From WLMZ01 sp038227995 (lineage in GTDB: Bacteria > Actinomycetota > Acidimicrobiia > Acidimicrobiales > Ilumatobacteraceae), in the NCBI GenBank assembly GCA_038227995.1, contig JBBRPP010000004.1, positions 1 through 64,000 of the forward strand: a stretch of 64,000 nucleotides of DNA, read 5' to 3'. Under the pieces are notes generated by a model, which saw only the letters and a program-made list of their open reading frames with translations, was not told the origin of the DNA and did no database searches. The position numbers and the translations under genes are program-made. This document shows positions 9,105 through 17,132 of the stretch, piece after piece (the first letter of the stretch is position 1; every line of letters begins with the position of its first letter).

Positions 9105-10481
9105 CTACTCGATCGCACCCAGCGAATCGAGCGCGCCGCGGTAGAAGGTCGGGTAGGCGTAGATCATCGTCTTCAGTTGCGCCACCGGCACCTTTGCGTG
9201 CACGGCAAGGTTGAACAGCGCCAGCACGTCGCCACCCCGCGGTCCGACCGATGTCGCCCCGACCAGGATGCCCGCGTCGGCATCGACGATCAGCTTCATC
9301 AGACCCTCGTTGCCTTCCTTGTGGATCCACCCGCGGCTGGATGTCGAACTGTCGGCCAGGCCGACCTGCACGCTGATCCCTTTGTCGCGCGCCTGCCGCT
9401 CGGTCAGCCCGACCGAGCCGACCTCGGGATCGGTGAACGTCACCCGCGACACTGCGTGGTCCTGGGCGATGCGCGGCGAATCGACGCCGAGGATGTCATC
9501 GACCGCGACCGCGGCCTCGTAGACCGCCATGTGCGTGAAGGCTCCTTTGCCGGCGATGTCGCCGACTGCCCACAGCTTGTCGGCGCCGACGACGCGCATG
9601 TGCTCGTCGACGGTGAACGTCGGGCGCGCCGTTTCGTCCAGCCCGATGGTGTCCAACCCGATGCCGCGCAGGTTGGGCGTGCGGCCGGCCGCGACCAAGA
9701 TCTCGCGGGCTGTCACCGTCGTTCCATCGGCCAGCATCACCGTGACCGAGCCGTCGTCGTGGCGACTCGCCGATTGCGCGGCGACGCCGGTGAGGATCGT
9801 GATGCCCTCGGCGCGCAACACCTTCGTCAGCAGCTCACTGGTCTCCGGCTCCTCCGGGCCAAGGATCCGATCCAGCCCCTCGATCACGGTCACCTTGGTG
9901 CCGAAGCGTGACAGCGCCTGAGCGAGCTCGAGACCGATCGCTCCCCCGCCCACCACGATCAACGACTCGGGCGCATCGCGGATCTTGACGATCTCGCGGT
10001 TGGTCCACGGCTTGGCCTCGGCCAGACCCGGCACGGGCGGGATCGCCGGCGATGTCCCAGTCGCGATCACGACGCCACGACGGGCGACGTACACGTCGTC
10101 ACCGACCACGACTCGCCCCGGCCCGTCCAGTACGCCGTGGCCACGCACGAAGATGCCACCCTTGCCGACCAACCGTTCGACCGCGACGGTGTCATCCCAA
10201 TCGTCGGTCGCCTCGTCGCGGATGCGGTCGGCGACCATCGTGTAGTTCGGCTCGACGGTGGTCGTGCCCGACATCGCGTTCACGCGGCGGGCCTCCTGCA
10301 ACAGATCCGCGCCACGGATGATCATCTTCGACGGGATGCACCCGAAGTACGGGCACTCACCACCGACCAGCCGGCTCTCGATCCCGACCACCTGCAACCC
10401 GGCCTCGGCCAGCTGACCGGCGACGTCTTCGCCACCCGGTCCCAATCCGACGACAACGACATCTACCTCGTGTTCACGCAT
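9105..10481 (-). CDS. Pyridine nucleotide-disulfide oxidoreductase, dihydrolipoamide dehydrogenase-like
   Basis: 458 residues of the class I flavin disulfide reductase family. An FAD-binding GLGPGGEDVA motif lies near residue 12. A redox pair is present as GGECPYFGCIPSK, where CPYFGC replaces the usual CLNVGC. NAD(P)H binding is at VVGGGAIGLELA and the second FAD motif is AVGDIAGKGAFTH. The C-terminal interface reads YAYPTFYRG, where lipoamide dehydrogenases have HAHPTLSE, so the catalytic His-Glu base is missing. Mercuric or lipoamide reductase activity is therefore unlikely as written, and the substrate is unknown. No pyruvate dehydrogenase genes are close by. A GGAG lies 5 nt before the ATG. 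Confidence 0.85.
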   Translation of the reverse strand: MREHEVDVVVVGLGPGGEDVAGQLAEAGLQVVGIESRLVGGECPYFGCIPSKMIIRGADLLQEARRVNAMSGTTTVEPNYTMVADRIRDEATDDWDDTVAVERLVGKGGIFVRGHGVLDGPGRVVVGDDVYVARRGVVIATGTSPAIPPVPGLAEAKPWTNREIVKIRDAPESLIVVGGGAIGLELAQALSRFGTKVTVIEGLDRILGPEEPETSELLTKVLRAEGITILTGVAAQSASRHDDGSVTVMLADGTTVTAREILVAAGRTPNLRGIGLDTIGLDETARPTFTVDEHMRVVGADKLWAVGDIAGKGAFTHMAVYEAAVAVDDILGVDSPRIAQDHAVSRVTFTDPEVGSVGLTERQARDKGISVQVGLADSSTSSRGWIHKEGNEGLMKLIVDADAGILVGATSVGPRGGDVLALFNLAVHAKVPVAQLKTMIYAYPTFYRGALDSLGAIE

Positions 10482-10577
10482 GACACTCCAGTCTGTTCAG
10501 CCCCCGCATCGTTACACGTCGACGTCGGATTCGGGTTTGAGCCTGCACCGAGCCGCCACAGCAAAGCGGCCGCAGCT

Positions 10578-11189
10578 TCAGCGTTGGTGCGGGGTCATCA
10601 CGGCGACCGGCAGACCCAGCGCTGCCGAGTCACGGAACGACGCGATGCGGCGCCCCGGCTGCACGGCATCCTTCGGCGCGGACATCAACTCGTTGCCGCA
10701 CTGTTCGTACAGCGCGTCGATGTCGGTCACGTTCAGCGCCAAGCCCCAGAACGTCGCCCGGTCGACGGTCACTTGCGGGAAGGTGACGACCTCGACGATC
10801 AGCTCGCCGAGCCGATGGAAGCCTTGGCGCAGCGAGCCGACCTCGCGGATCCGCTTCAACGGCGCGGCCGTGGCTGCCTCGATCGCAGCACACGTGCGCT
10901 CGAGATCGGGCGTGTAGACGACGACGTGATCGATGGTGGTGACGGTGTTCGGATGCGGGCCGGCAGCCGCGGCCGCGGCGTCGCCGTGTGCGGTGGTGAG
11001 ACCGTCGATGTCGACGACCGCTGGGTCGAACGCATCGGCCAACGTCCACGAGCTCATGCCCGCATCACCGTCGACCAACCGCAGCCGGATGCCACCGAGC
11101 TGCACGATGCCGTCATCGGTGACGTCGAAGCCGGCAGCGCGCCACGCCGCGGAACGAGCGCCGATCACCATCTCCGCAACCGTCGTCAT
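10578..11189 (-). CDS. VOC (glyoxalase-like) family protein
   Basis: 203 residues. The middle part IDHVVVYTPDLERTCAAIEAATAAP is a typical first beta-alpha unit of the VOC fold, and a second unit follows from TFWGLALNVTDIDALY. An N-terminal extension of about 75 residues precedes it. VOC proteins are metal-dependent lyases, dioxygenases or resistance proteins; the substrate cannot be told. The ATG overlaps the TGA of the prolyl oligopeptidase gene (ATGA), so the two are co-transcribed and probably translationally coupled. Confidence 0.75.
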   Translation of the reverse strand: MTTVAEMVIGARSAAWRAAGFDVTDDGIVQLGGIRLRLVDGDAGMSSWTLADAFDPAVVDIDGLTTAHGDAAAAAAGPHPNTVTTIDHVVVYTPDLERTCAAIEAATAAPLKRIREVGSLRQGFHRLGELIVEVVTFPQVTVDRATFWGLALNVTDIDALYEQCGNELMSAPKDAVQPGRRIASFRDSAALGLPVAVMTPHQR

Positions 11190-13258
11190 CGGTCGATGCC
11201 CAGCTGCTCGATGCCCGGCTGGTCGACGCCCAGCTGCCACGTGAAGAACGACAGCACGTCGGCCGCTTCCTCGGCCCGCTTGCTGACGGGCTTGCCGACG
11301 CCGTGCCCGGCGCGGCCTTCCTGCGACAGCAGAATCGGACGCTGCTCCTGGCAACTCGATGCCCACTGCAGCATCGCGGTCATCTTGCGCGCGTGCAGCG
11401 GATCGACACGGGTGTCGCCCTCGGCCGTGGTCAGCAGCACGGCCGGGTAGTCGTGCCCCTCGATCACGTGGTGATACGGCGAGTAGGCCCACAGCCATTC
11501 GAACTCGTCGGCGATGTCGGGGTCGCCGTATTCGTCGACCCACAACTTGGCGATGAGGAAGTTCGGGAAGCGGATCATGTCCAGCAACGGCACCGCGCAC
11601 CACACCGCGCGGCAGAGATCAGGCCGCTGCGTCAACGCCGCGCCGACGAGCAATCCACCGTTCGAGCCGCCGGCGATCGCCAGTCGATCGCGTGACGTGA
11701 GCCCGTTCGTCACCAACCAATCGGCCGCGGCATGGAAGTCGTCGAACACGTTCTGCTTGTTGGCGCGGCGACCGGCGTGATGCCATGCCTCGCCATCCTC
11801 CAACCCACCGCGCAGACCGGCGATCGCGTACAACCCACCCTGCGCGCACCAGGCGGCGATGGTGGGTGACCATGTGGGAGTCTCGGAGATCGCGAAACCG
11901 CCGTAACCATTGAGGATCGTGGGCGTTTCCGGATCGGGTACGACGTCGGATCGATGGATGAGGAACAGCCCGATCATCGTGCCGTCCAACGACGCGTACG
12001 TCGTCTGGGTGACGGTCAGCGACGGCAGCGTGGCGCGCAGCGGATCGACGCCCCAGCGATTGACCGCACCGGCCGCGGCGTCGTAGCGGAACAGTGCCGA
12101 TGGATTGTCGAAACCCGACAGCGTGACGAAGGCGCGGTCGGTGTCGGCATCGACCGCGACGCCGGCGATCGAGACGACGCCGATGCCATCGCACACGCCC
12201 AGGAAGTCGCCCGTCGGCGACCACCGTTCCAGCCGGTCGACCGCTCGGGTCGTGGACACGACGAGGATCTCCCCACCACACGGATAGGCGTGGCCGATCA
12301 CGCCCGCGGATTCGGGCACCACGACGCGCCAACTGTCGGAACCTGGCCGCGCGAGCGGCGCCAGCACCACCTGCCCGCGTGGTGCTCCGACCGTTGTGGT
12401 GATGAGCAGTTCGTCACCCATGAAGTCGAACGTCGAGACGGCTTCCACCCCGGCGATGACGGTGGACGTCGCGCCCGTGCGCAGGTCGACCAGGAAGCCA
12501 TCAGTGCGGCCCCATCCGACGAGCACTTCGATCAGCAGATGGTGACCGTCGGACGACAGCTGCACATCGGGCCACGACTGCGGATGCTCGGGGTCGCTCC
12601 ACACGAGCACGTCGGTGCCGACCGGCTGCCCCAACACGTGGAACTTCACCCGCCGGTTGTACTGGTCATCGGCCGGATACGACGTGTAGTAGAAGCCGCG
12701 GGCGTCGGGCAGCCACGCGATCGTGCTGGCGCGCATGTGCTCGATCGAGTCCGCCAGATGCCGGCCGGTGACGATGTCCAGTACAGATAGGACGCTGTCT
12801 TCGGTGCCGCCCTCGCTGAGGCCGTAGGCGACGAGTCGGCCATCAGGCGACGGGAAGAACCAGTCGAGCGCAGTGGCGCTGTCGGTCGACGCCGCGCCCG
12901 GGTCGACGATCGTTTGCGGCTCGGCTGCAGGGTCGATCGCGGAACGCCGTACCAGCGAGAACTGCTCGGCACCCGGGGCACGCTCGACCACGAACAGATC
13001 GTCGCCGCGAACCTTGGCCTGCATGACGACGGGCAGGCCCATCAACGCGACGAGGCGCTCGTGCCACTTGCCCCGACTGGGCTGGGCTCCGAGCGCCTGA
13101 TGTGTGCGTTCGTTCTGTTGCGTCACCCACGTGTGGGTGGCTTCGGAATCCCCGTCCTCGAGCCAACGATATGGATCGGGGACGGACACGCCGTGATAGA
13201 GATCGGACACCGCCTGCCTGATTGCGGGCGGCGCCGGGGACACGTTGGGGTTAGCCAC
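11186..13258 (-). CDS. Prolyl oligopeptidase family serine peptidase (S9A)
   Basis: 690 residues, the usual length for prolyl oligopeptidase. The N-terminus has the family hallmark PYRWLED, followed by a seven-bladed propeller region to about 400 and an alpha/beta-hydrolase domain. The nucleophile is in GGSNGG (Ser near 532), the acid in the AEGDTRVDPLHARKM segment and the His in GHGVGK. No signal peptide is seen, so it acts in the cytoplasm on proline-containing oligopeptides. The GTG start overlaps the stop codon of the upstream bL37 gene by 8 bases, and its own stop overlaps the VOC gene, making one compact operon. Confidence 0.92.
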   Translation of the reverse strand: MANPNVSPAPPAIRQAVSDLYHGVSVPDPYRWLEDGDSEATHTWVTQQNERTHQALGAQPSRGKWHERLVALMGLPVVMQAKVRGDDLFVVERAPGAEQFSLVRRSAIDPAAEPQTIVDPGAASTDSATALDWFFPSPDGRLVAYGLSEGGTEDSVLSVLDIVTGRHLADSIEHMRASTIAWLPDARGFYYTSYPADDQYNRRVKFHVLGQPVGTDVLVWSDPEHPQSWPDVQLSSDGHHLLIEVLVGWGRTDGFLVDLRTGATSTVIAGVEAVSTFDFMGDELLITTTVGAPRGQVVLAPLARPGSDSWRVVVPESAGVIGHAYPCGGEILVVSTTRAVDRLERWSPTGDFLGVCDGIGVVSIAGVAVDADTDRAFVTLSGFDNPSALFRYDAAAGAVNRWGVDPLRATLPSLTVTQTTYASLDGTMIGLFLIHRSDVVPDPETPTILNGYGGFAISETPTWSPTIAAWCAQGGLYAIAGLRGGLEDGEAWHHAGRRANKQNVFDDFHAAADWLVTNGLTSRDRLAIAGGSNGGLLVGAALTQRPDLCRAVWCAVPLLDMIRFPNFLIAKLWVDEYGDPDIADEFEWLWAYSPYHHVIEGHDYPAVLLTTAEGDTRVDPLHARKMTAMLQWASSCQEQRPILLSQEGRAGHGVGKPVSKRAEEAADVLSFFTWQLGVDQPGIEQLGIDR

Positions 13259-13337
13259 GTCCCATGTTGGGACGCTTACCGTGGTTCGCCTTCGAGCGGC
13301 GCATTCTGGCCTTACGCTTCTTGGTCTTCTTCGACAT
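13251..13337 (-). CDS. Ribosomal protein bL37-like small basic protein (28 residues)
   Basis: A 28-residue, very Lys/Arg-rich protein with the segment SKANHGKRPN near the C-terminus. This matches the actinobacterial ribosomal protein bL37 first seen in mycobacterial ribosome structures, where the protein is about 24 residues and ends ANHGKRPNA. It probably binds the large subunit rRNA. A TAGGAT element lies 8 nt before the ATG and there is no Shine-Dalgarno. Its last codons overlap the GTG of the prolyl oligopeptidase gene. Identification rests on the motif and size; the extra GRG tail differs from mycobacteria. Confidence 0.8.
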   Translation of the reverse strand: MSKKTKKRKARMRRSKANHGKRPNMGRG

Positions 13338-13345
13338 GAGGATCG

Positions 13346-13351
13346 ATCCTA
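13346..13351 (-). promoter_or_regulatory. -10 element TAGGAT for the bL37 operon
   Basis: TAGGAT on the minus strand ends 8 nt before the ATG of the bL37 gene; no Shine-Dalgarno lies between. Confidence 0.45.
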
Positions 13352-13451
13352 TCGGGGCGACAGCGCGGCTCCCACCCGACGACCAGGCCGATCGCGGTGC
13401 TGCGCCGATGCCGGCGGCCAGTGGCTGCCGCTCAGGCCGCCGGTGTCGCCG

Positions 13452-14450
13452 CTACGCGGCCGTCCACTGCAGCAGATCGTCGACGCCGAGCGTGTTGATC
13501 ACACGATCGATCGGCACGTTGCCCGCCGCGGCGCGGTCGCATCCGTGCGGCTGCCATTCCAGCTGACCGGTCGCGTGCGCGTCGGAATCGATCGAGAACA
13601 TGCAGCCGAGCGCCACCGCCTTGGCCAGCAGCCGCGACGGCGGGTCGAGCCGCTCGGGACGGCAGTTGATCTCGACCGCGGTCTTCGAACGAGCGCAGGC
13701 CTCGAACACCTTGTCGGCATCGAACTCGGACTCGGGCCGCTTGCCGATCATCCGCCCGGTGCAGTGACCGAGGATGTCGACGTGTGGCGATTCGACGGCA
13801 CGGACCATCCGCCGCGTCATGCTCGGCCCGTCCATCCGCAGCTTGCTGTGCACGCTGGCGACGACGACGTCGAGGTGGGCGAGCAGGTCGTCGTCGAGGT
13901 CGAGCGCGCCGTCTTCGAGGATGTCGACCTCCATCCCCGTCAGGATCCGGAACGGCGCGAAGTGCTCGTTGAGGACGCCGATGTCGCCCAGCTGGGCGAT
14001 CAGCCGGTCGCGATCGAGGCCGTGCGCGATCGTCAACCGAGGACTGTGATCGGTGAGCACGATGTAGTCGTGGCCGAGCGCGATCGCGGTCGACGCCATC
14101 GCCTCGATCGATGCTCCGCCGTCGCTCCACCGCGAATGCAGGTGGCAGTCGCCGCGCAGCGCCTCGCGGTAGACACGACCTTCGGCAGTGATCGGCACCT
14201 GGGTCTGCTTGTCGAGTTTGTCGATGTAGGCGGTGTCGCCGCGCAGCGCTTCGACGATCACCTTGGCGGTGCTGTCGCCGATGCCGTCGAGTTGTTTCAA
14301 CGTGTTGTTCGCGGTGCGTTCTGCGATCTCGTCGGGCGGCGTCGACTTCACGACATCGAGTGCTCGGGCGAAGGCCTTGGTCTTGAAGCCGGTCTCGTGG
14401 GCACGATCGAGGCAGTGCAAAACGCGTTCCAGAGCTTCAACAGGCGTCAC
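13452..14450 (-). CDS. PHP-domain protein with helix-hairpin-helix (PolX C-terminal type)
   Basis: 332 residues. The N-terminal third carries a helix-hairpin-helix-like LKQLDGIGDSTAKVIVEAL, and the rest is a PHP phosphoesterase domain: DCHLHSRWSDG (metal-binding His), VLTDHSPR, GMEVDI, ASVHSKL, GHCTGR and DSDAHATG. In PolX-type polymerases the PHP domain acts as an exonuclease or phosphatase; here the nucleotidyltransferase part is missing, so this is a free-standing PHP enzyme, possibly a histidinol-phosphatase or repair phosphoesterase. The GTG at 14450 is chosen because TACGAT lies exactly 6 nt before it; an upstream ATG at 14495 is possible. It is divergent from ychF. Confidence 0.82.
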   Translation of the reverse strand: MTPVEALERVLHCLDRAHETGFKTKAFARALDVVKSTPPDEIAERTANNTLKQLDGIGDSTAKVIVEALRGDTAYIDKLDKQTQVPITAEGRVYREALRGDCHLHSRWSDGGASIEAMASTAIALGHDYIVLTDHSPRLTIAHGLDRDRLIAQLGDIGVLNEHFAPFRILTGMEVDILEDGALDLDDDLLAHLDVVVASVHSKLRMDGPSMTRRMVRAVESPHVDILGHCTGRMIGKRPESEFDADKVFEACARSKTAVEINCRPERLDPPSRLLAKAVALGCMFSIDSDAHATGQLEWQPHGCDRAAAGNVPIDRVINTLGVDDLLQWTAA

Positions 14451-14456
14451 GAGAAC

Positions 14457-14462
14457 ATCGTA
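14457..14462 (-). promoter_or_regulatory. -10 element TACGAT, probable leaderless promoter of the PHP gene
   Basis: On the minus strand TACGAT is separated by 6 nt from the GTG start, the spacing expected if the transcript starts at the start codon. Confidence 0.5.
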
Positions 14463-14511
14463 ACGAATCCGGAAAACGCAGGCGTGGGGGAACACACCGG
14501 GCCAGCGTGGG

Positions 14512-14517
14512 TAGCCT
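14512..14517 (+). promoter_or_regulatory. -10 element TAGCCT upstream of ychF
   Basis: TAGCCT lies 10 nt before the ATG of ychF with no Shine-Dalgarno between them. Confidence 0.45.
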
Positions 14518-14527
14518 CGCCATCGTT

Positions 14528-15616
14528 ATGGAACGCTTCGGCCTGGTCGGCCTCCCGAACGCGGGCAAGAGCTCGCTGTACAACGCTCTCACCGGGGGCG
14601 GTGCACTGGCGGCTCCGTATCCGTTCGCGACCAAGGACCCGAACATCGGCGTGGCCAAGGTGCCCGACACTCGCGTCGACCAACTCGGCGTGATGAGCAA
14701 GAGCAAGCAGCTGGTGCACGCGGCCGTTCAGGTGGTCGACATCGGCGGTCTGGTCGAAGGCGCGAGCAAGGGTGAAGGTCTGGGCAACAAGTTCCTCGCC
14801 AACATCCGCGAGGTCGAGGCAACCGTGTTCGTCCTGCGCGCGTTCGAGGACAGCGACGTGATGGGACCCGACGACCCGCTCGAGCACCTGCGCGTGGTCG
14901 AGATCGAACTCGCGCTCGCCGACCTGGAAACCGTCGAGAAGCGACTGCGCACCACCCAGCGTCAGGCCAAGCTCGACAAGTCGATCGGTGCCGAGATCGA
15001 ATCCCTCGAGGCCGCGTACGCGTCGCTGAGTGAAGGACGCCCGCTGTATCGCGCCGCGCTGAAGCCCGACGTGGTCGAAGCGCTGAAGCCACACTTCTTG
15101 CTCACCAACCGACCCGTGTTGGCCGTCGTCAATGTTGGCGAGGACGAGCTGGACAAGATTCCCGAAGTCGAAGCCCGCGTTCGCGCGGAGCTGAACGACG
15201 CTGGCGCGAACGTGGAAGTCATCGGCATGTGCGTGCAGCTGGAAGCCGAAGCGGCCACGATCACCGACCCCGACGAGCGGGCCGAGATGCTCGAAGGCTT
15301 CGGCCTCGGCGAGGGCGCACTGTTCCGCATGGTTCGCAGCGCGTACCACCTGTTGGGCCTGCGCACGTTCCTGACGACGGGCGACAAAGAGACCCGGGCG
15401 TGGACGTTCCACGCCGGCGACAAGGCCCCCGAATGCGCCGGCAAGATCCACACCGACATCCAGCGCGGCTTCATCCGGGCCGAGGTCATCCACTGGGACG
15501 AACTGCTCGGATTCGGCTCGTGGGCCAAAGCCAAAGAGGTCGGCAAGATCCGCGTCGAGGGCAAGGAATACGAGTTCATCGACGGCGATGTCACCGAGTT
15601 CCGCTTCAACGTGTAG
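14528..15616 (+). CDS. ychF: YchF/OLA1-family redox-regulated ATPase
   Basis: 362 residues, the normal size for YchF. The P-loop GLPNAGKSSLYNAL is at the N-terminus, followed by the switch region DIGGLVEGASKGEGLGNKFL. The base-recognition motif NxxE (NVGE) replaces NKxD, as known for this family, which prefers ATP. A helical coiled-coil insertion lies in the middle and a TGS domain at the C-terminus (GFIRAEVIHWDEL). The protein binds ribosomes and takes part in stress responses. The ATG at 14528 is chosen because the protein then starts directly at the G domain. The last codons and stop codon lie within the left copy of the island's direct repeat, so the element re-creates the 3' end on integration. 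Confidence 0.96.
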   Translation: MERFGLVGLPNAGKSSLYNALTGGGALAAPYPFATKDPNIGVAKVPDTRVDQLGVMSKSKQLVHAAVQVVDIGGLVEGASKGEGLGNKFLANIREVEATVFVLRAFEDSDVMGPDDPLEHLRVVEIELALADLETVEKRLRTTQRQAKLDKSIGAEIESLEAAYASLSEGRPLYRAALKPDVVEALKPHFLLTNRPVLAVVNVGEDELDKIPEVEARVRAELNDAGANVEVIGMCVQLEAEAATITDPDERAEMLEGFGLGEGALFRMVRSAYHLLGLRTFLTTGDKETRAWTFHAGDKAPECAGKIHTDIQRGFIRAEVIHWDELLGFGSWAKAKEVGKIRVEGKEYEFIDGDVTEFRFNV

Positions 15617-15624
15617 CAGGGGTT
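15598..15624 (+). repeat. attL-like direct repeat at the 3' end of ychF
   Basis: 27 bases containing TTCAACGTGTAGCAGGGGTT (TAG is the ychF stop) recur at 25470-25496 with a single mismatch (G to A at the sixth base). The two copies bound a 9.9-kb region with a recombinase remnant and accessory genes, so this is read as the left attachment site. Confidence 0.8.
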
Positions 15625-15652
15625 TCGCGATCTGCGGCTTTACGGTCGAAGT

Positions 15653-15664
15653 GCCTCTGACCTG
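15653..15664 (+). repeat. Left 12-bp inverted repeat of the island
   Basis: GCCTCTGACCTG reads the same as the reverse complement of 25436-25447. The mirrored position near both island ends suggests recombinase arm-binding sites. Confidence 0.55.
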
Positions 15665-15773
15665 GTCTTATCTGTCCTTCTAGGTACGTTCAGTTTCGCC
15701 CTGTTCATTTGGAGGAAGGACCTGAGAAGGACCAATCCGGGACTACGCCGGTCACGAGGGGTCGTCGCGAGGG

Positions 15774-15986
15774 TCAGTAGCCGAAGGTCCAACCGGGCCA
15801 CTCAGCCACCTCGACGAGTTCCAGCGCCCGCTTCTTGAGGCGACCCTTGATGGGCCGCAGCTCGTGGTCGAAGACGCCGAGCGGCCCCTCCAACTTCTCA
15901 TCGACGATGTGCACGTCCATGATCTCGCCGGTCTCGATCTCCAGCTCGACCTTGACGGGCACCCGATACGTCACGTAGACAACCAC
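15774..15986 (-). CDS. Hypothetical small protein
   Basis: 70 residues starting from a GTG that follows GAAGGAGG by 4 nt. An upstream ATG in the same frame (16049) lacks such a site. The protein alternates hydrophobic and charged residues (YVTYRVPVKVELEIETGEIMDVHIVDEKLEG), which suggests beta-strands, and ends with a lysine/arginine-rich helix and WPGWTFGY. I do not recognise a family. It is the first gene inside the left end of the island and reads toward ychF. Confidence 0.65.
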   Translation of the reverse strand: MVVYVTYRVPVKVELEIETGEIMDVHIVDEKLEGPLGVFDHELRPIKGRLKKRALELVEVAEWPGWTFGY

Positions 15987-16151
15987 GTCGCCTCCTTCAG
16001 CGTCTCGTCGACATCGCTCGAGGGTGTCGCACGGTTGAGGAGCAGGCACGCCGGCGGGGCCGGCTGATCAATTGTTGGATCATTTGATTCGAGACCGGAT
16101 CGTCGAGGGGGCGCCCCCGAGCGTCTGCATCTCCATCACCAACCCAACTGG

Positions 16152-16157
16152 TATGTT
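16152..16157 (+). promoter_or_regulatory. -10 element TATGTT, probable leaderless promoter
   Basis: TATGTT ends exactly 6 nt before the ATG at 16164. No Shine-Dalgarno is present. Confidence 0.5.
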
Positions 16158-16163
16158 GTGTTG

Positions 16164-16598
16164 ATGATCCCATCACTCGTCGATGGTCGCTTGCCGGCCG
16201 GTGAGTGGACCGCGGAGTGGGCCGAGGTCGAAGCAGCGTTCGGCACGTCGAGCTGGCGGCTACATCTGGTCGGGGGGTGCCGCCGGGCGCTCGAGGCCCT
16301 GAAGGCCGCCGGGTGCCGACGGGCCTGGATCGACGGCAGCTTCGTCACCGGGAAGCTCCACCCTGGCGACATCGACGGCTGCTACGACCCCATTGGCGTC
16401 GACCGAGCACTGCTTCACCCGGCCTTGCTCGATCTCTCGCCCGGCCGGCCCGCACAGAAGGCGGAGTTCGGCTGCGAGTTCTTCCCGAACATCGTCGAGG
16501 CCGGCTCCGGTGAATACTTCGTGGAGTTCTTTCAACGCGACCGTGATGGTCAACGCAAGGGAATCGTCGTCATCGACCTGGAGGAGTTCGAACCATGA
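16164..16598 (+). CDS. Nucleotidyltransferase-like toxin candidate (DUF6932-like)
   Basis: 144 residues. The segment WIDGSFVTGKLHPGDIDGCYD has the GS-x9-D-x-D layout of minimal nucleotidyltransferases (Gly-Ser at 58-59, Asp at 69 and 71). Similar short proteins are found beside XRE regulators and are thought to be toxins that add nucleotides to RNA or protein, like MenT and AbiEii; that role is inferred. Its stop overlaps the ATG of the following XRE gene (ATGA), so the two form a pair. The ATG at 16164 is preferred over a GTG two codons upstream because of the -10 spacing. Confidence 0.7.
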   Translation: MIPSLVDGRLPAGEWTAEWAEVEAAFGTSSWRLHLVGGCRRALEALKAAGCRRAWIDGSFVTGKLHPGDIDGCYDPIGVDRALLHPALLDLSPGRPAQKAEFGCEFFPNIVEAGSGEYFVEFFQRDRDGQRKGIVVIDLEEFEP

Positions 16599-17026
16599 TC
16601 AAGAACGAACGGCAGTACAAGATCACCCGCAGCCGAGCCGACGAGGTGCGCAACACCATCGGCGAGCTGCAGCGCACAACGCTGCCCGATGGGCTGCAAC
16701 CAGAGATGCGCGAGCTACAACTCGACGCCCTCCGCGGCACGCTCGGGGACCTCGAGGCCGAACTGGCCGAGTACGACGCCTTGCACGACGCGACGCTCAT
16801 CGAGGCGACAGGCATCGAACAGCTGCCGACCGCGCTCATCCGGGCGCGCATTGCCTGCGGCCTGACACAGCGCCAGCTCGCCGAGCGAGTTGGGCTCCAG
16901 GAGCAAGCGATCCAGCGCTACGAGGCGACCGACTATGCGGGCGTCAGCTTCGCCCGGCTCGTCGAGATCGCCGAAGCGCTCGACCTCACGATCCACTACG
17001 ACGTCCGCCTCACCCAGGCGAGCTGA
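16595..17026 (+). CDS. XRE-family helix-turn-helix protein, antitoxin candidate
   Basis: 143 residues. The first 80 residues are helical and rich in Glu, Leu and Arg (a likely coiled coil, for example ELQLDALRGTLGDLEAELAEYDAL). The C-terminal half is an XRE helix-turn-helix: LIRARIACGLTQRQLAERVGLQEQAIQRYE. It overlaps the nucleotidyltransferase gene by 4 bases. In this toxin-first order the second gene is normally the antitoxin and autorepressor. The helical N-terminal part would be the toxin-binding segment by analogy. Confidence 0.8.
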   Translation: MIKNERQYKITRSRADEVRNTIGELQRTTLPDGLQPEMRELQLDALRGTLGDLEAELAEYDALHDATLIEATGIEQLPTALIRARIACGLTQRQLAERVGLQEQAIQRYEATDYAGVSFARLVEIAEALDLTIHYDVRLTQAS

Positions 17027-17132
17027 CCGAGTTGGCCCGTGAAGCGAGGCCCGCGAGCGCATCACCAGTTCTCAAGCTGGTTGATGTCCCGCCCGATAGA
17101 CAATCATCGAGTCTCCTTCTGCGATCGCGGCC

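Noticed and set aside
10137..11450. Plus-strand open frame opposite the reductase and VOC genes
   Set aside because: Antisense of two recognisable genes without any motif of its own.
13245..14693. Plus-strand open frame of 482 codons opposite the PHP gene
   Set aside because: The minus strand shows all PHP metal-binding motifs; the plus frame has low-complexity Arg/Val/Asp text.
14447..15493. Minus-strand open frame opposite ychF
   Set aside because: The plus strand codes for all YchF motifs; the minus frame is only open because of high third-position GC.
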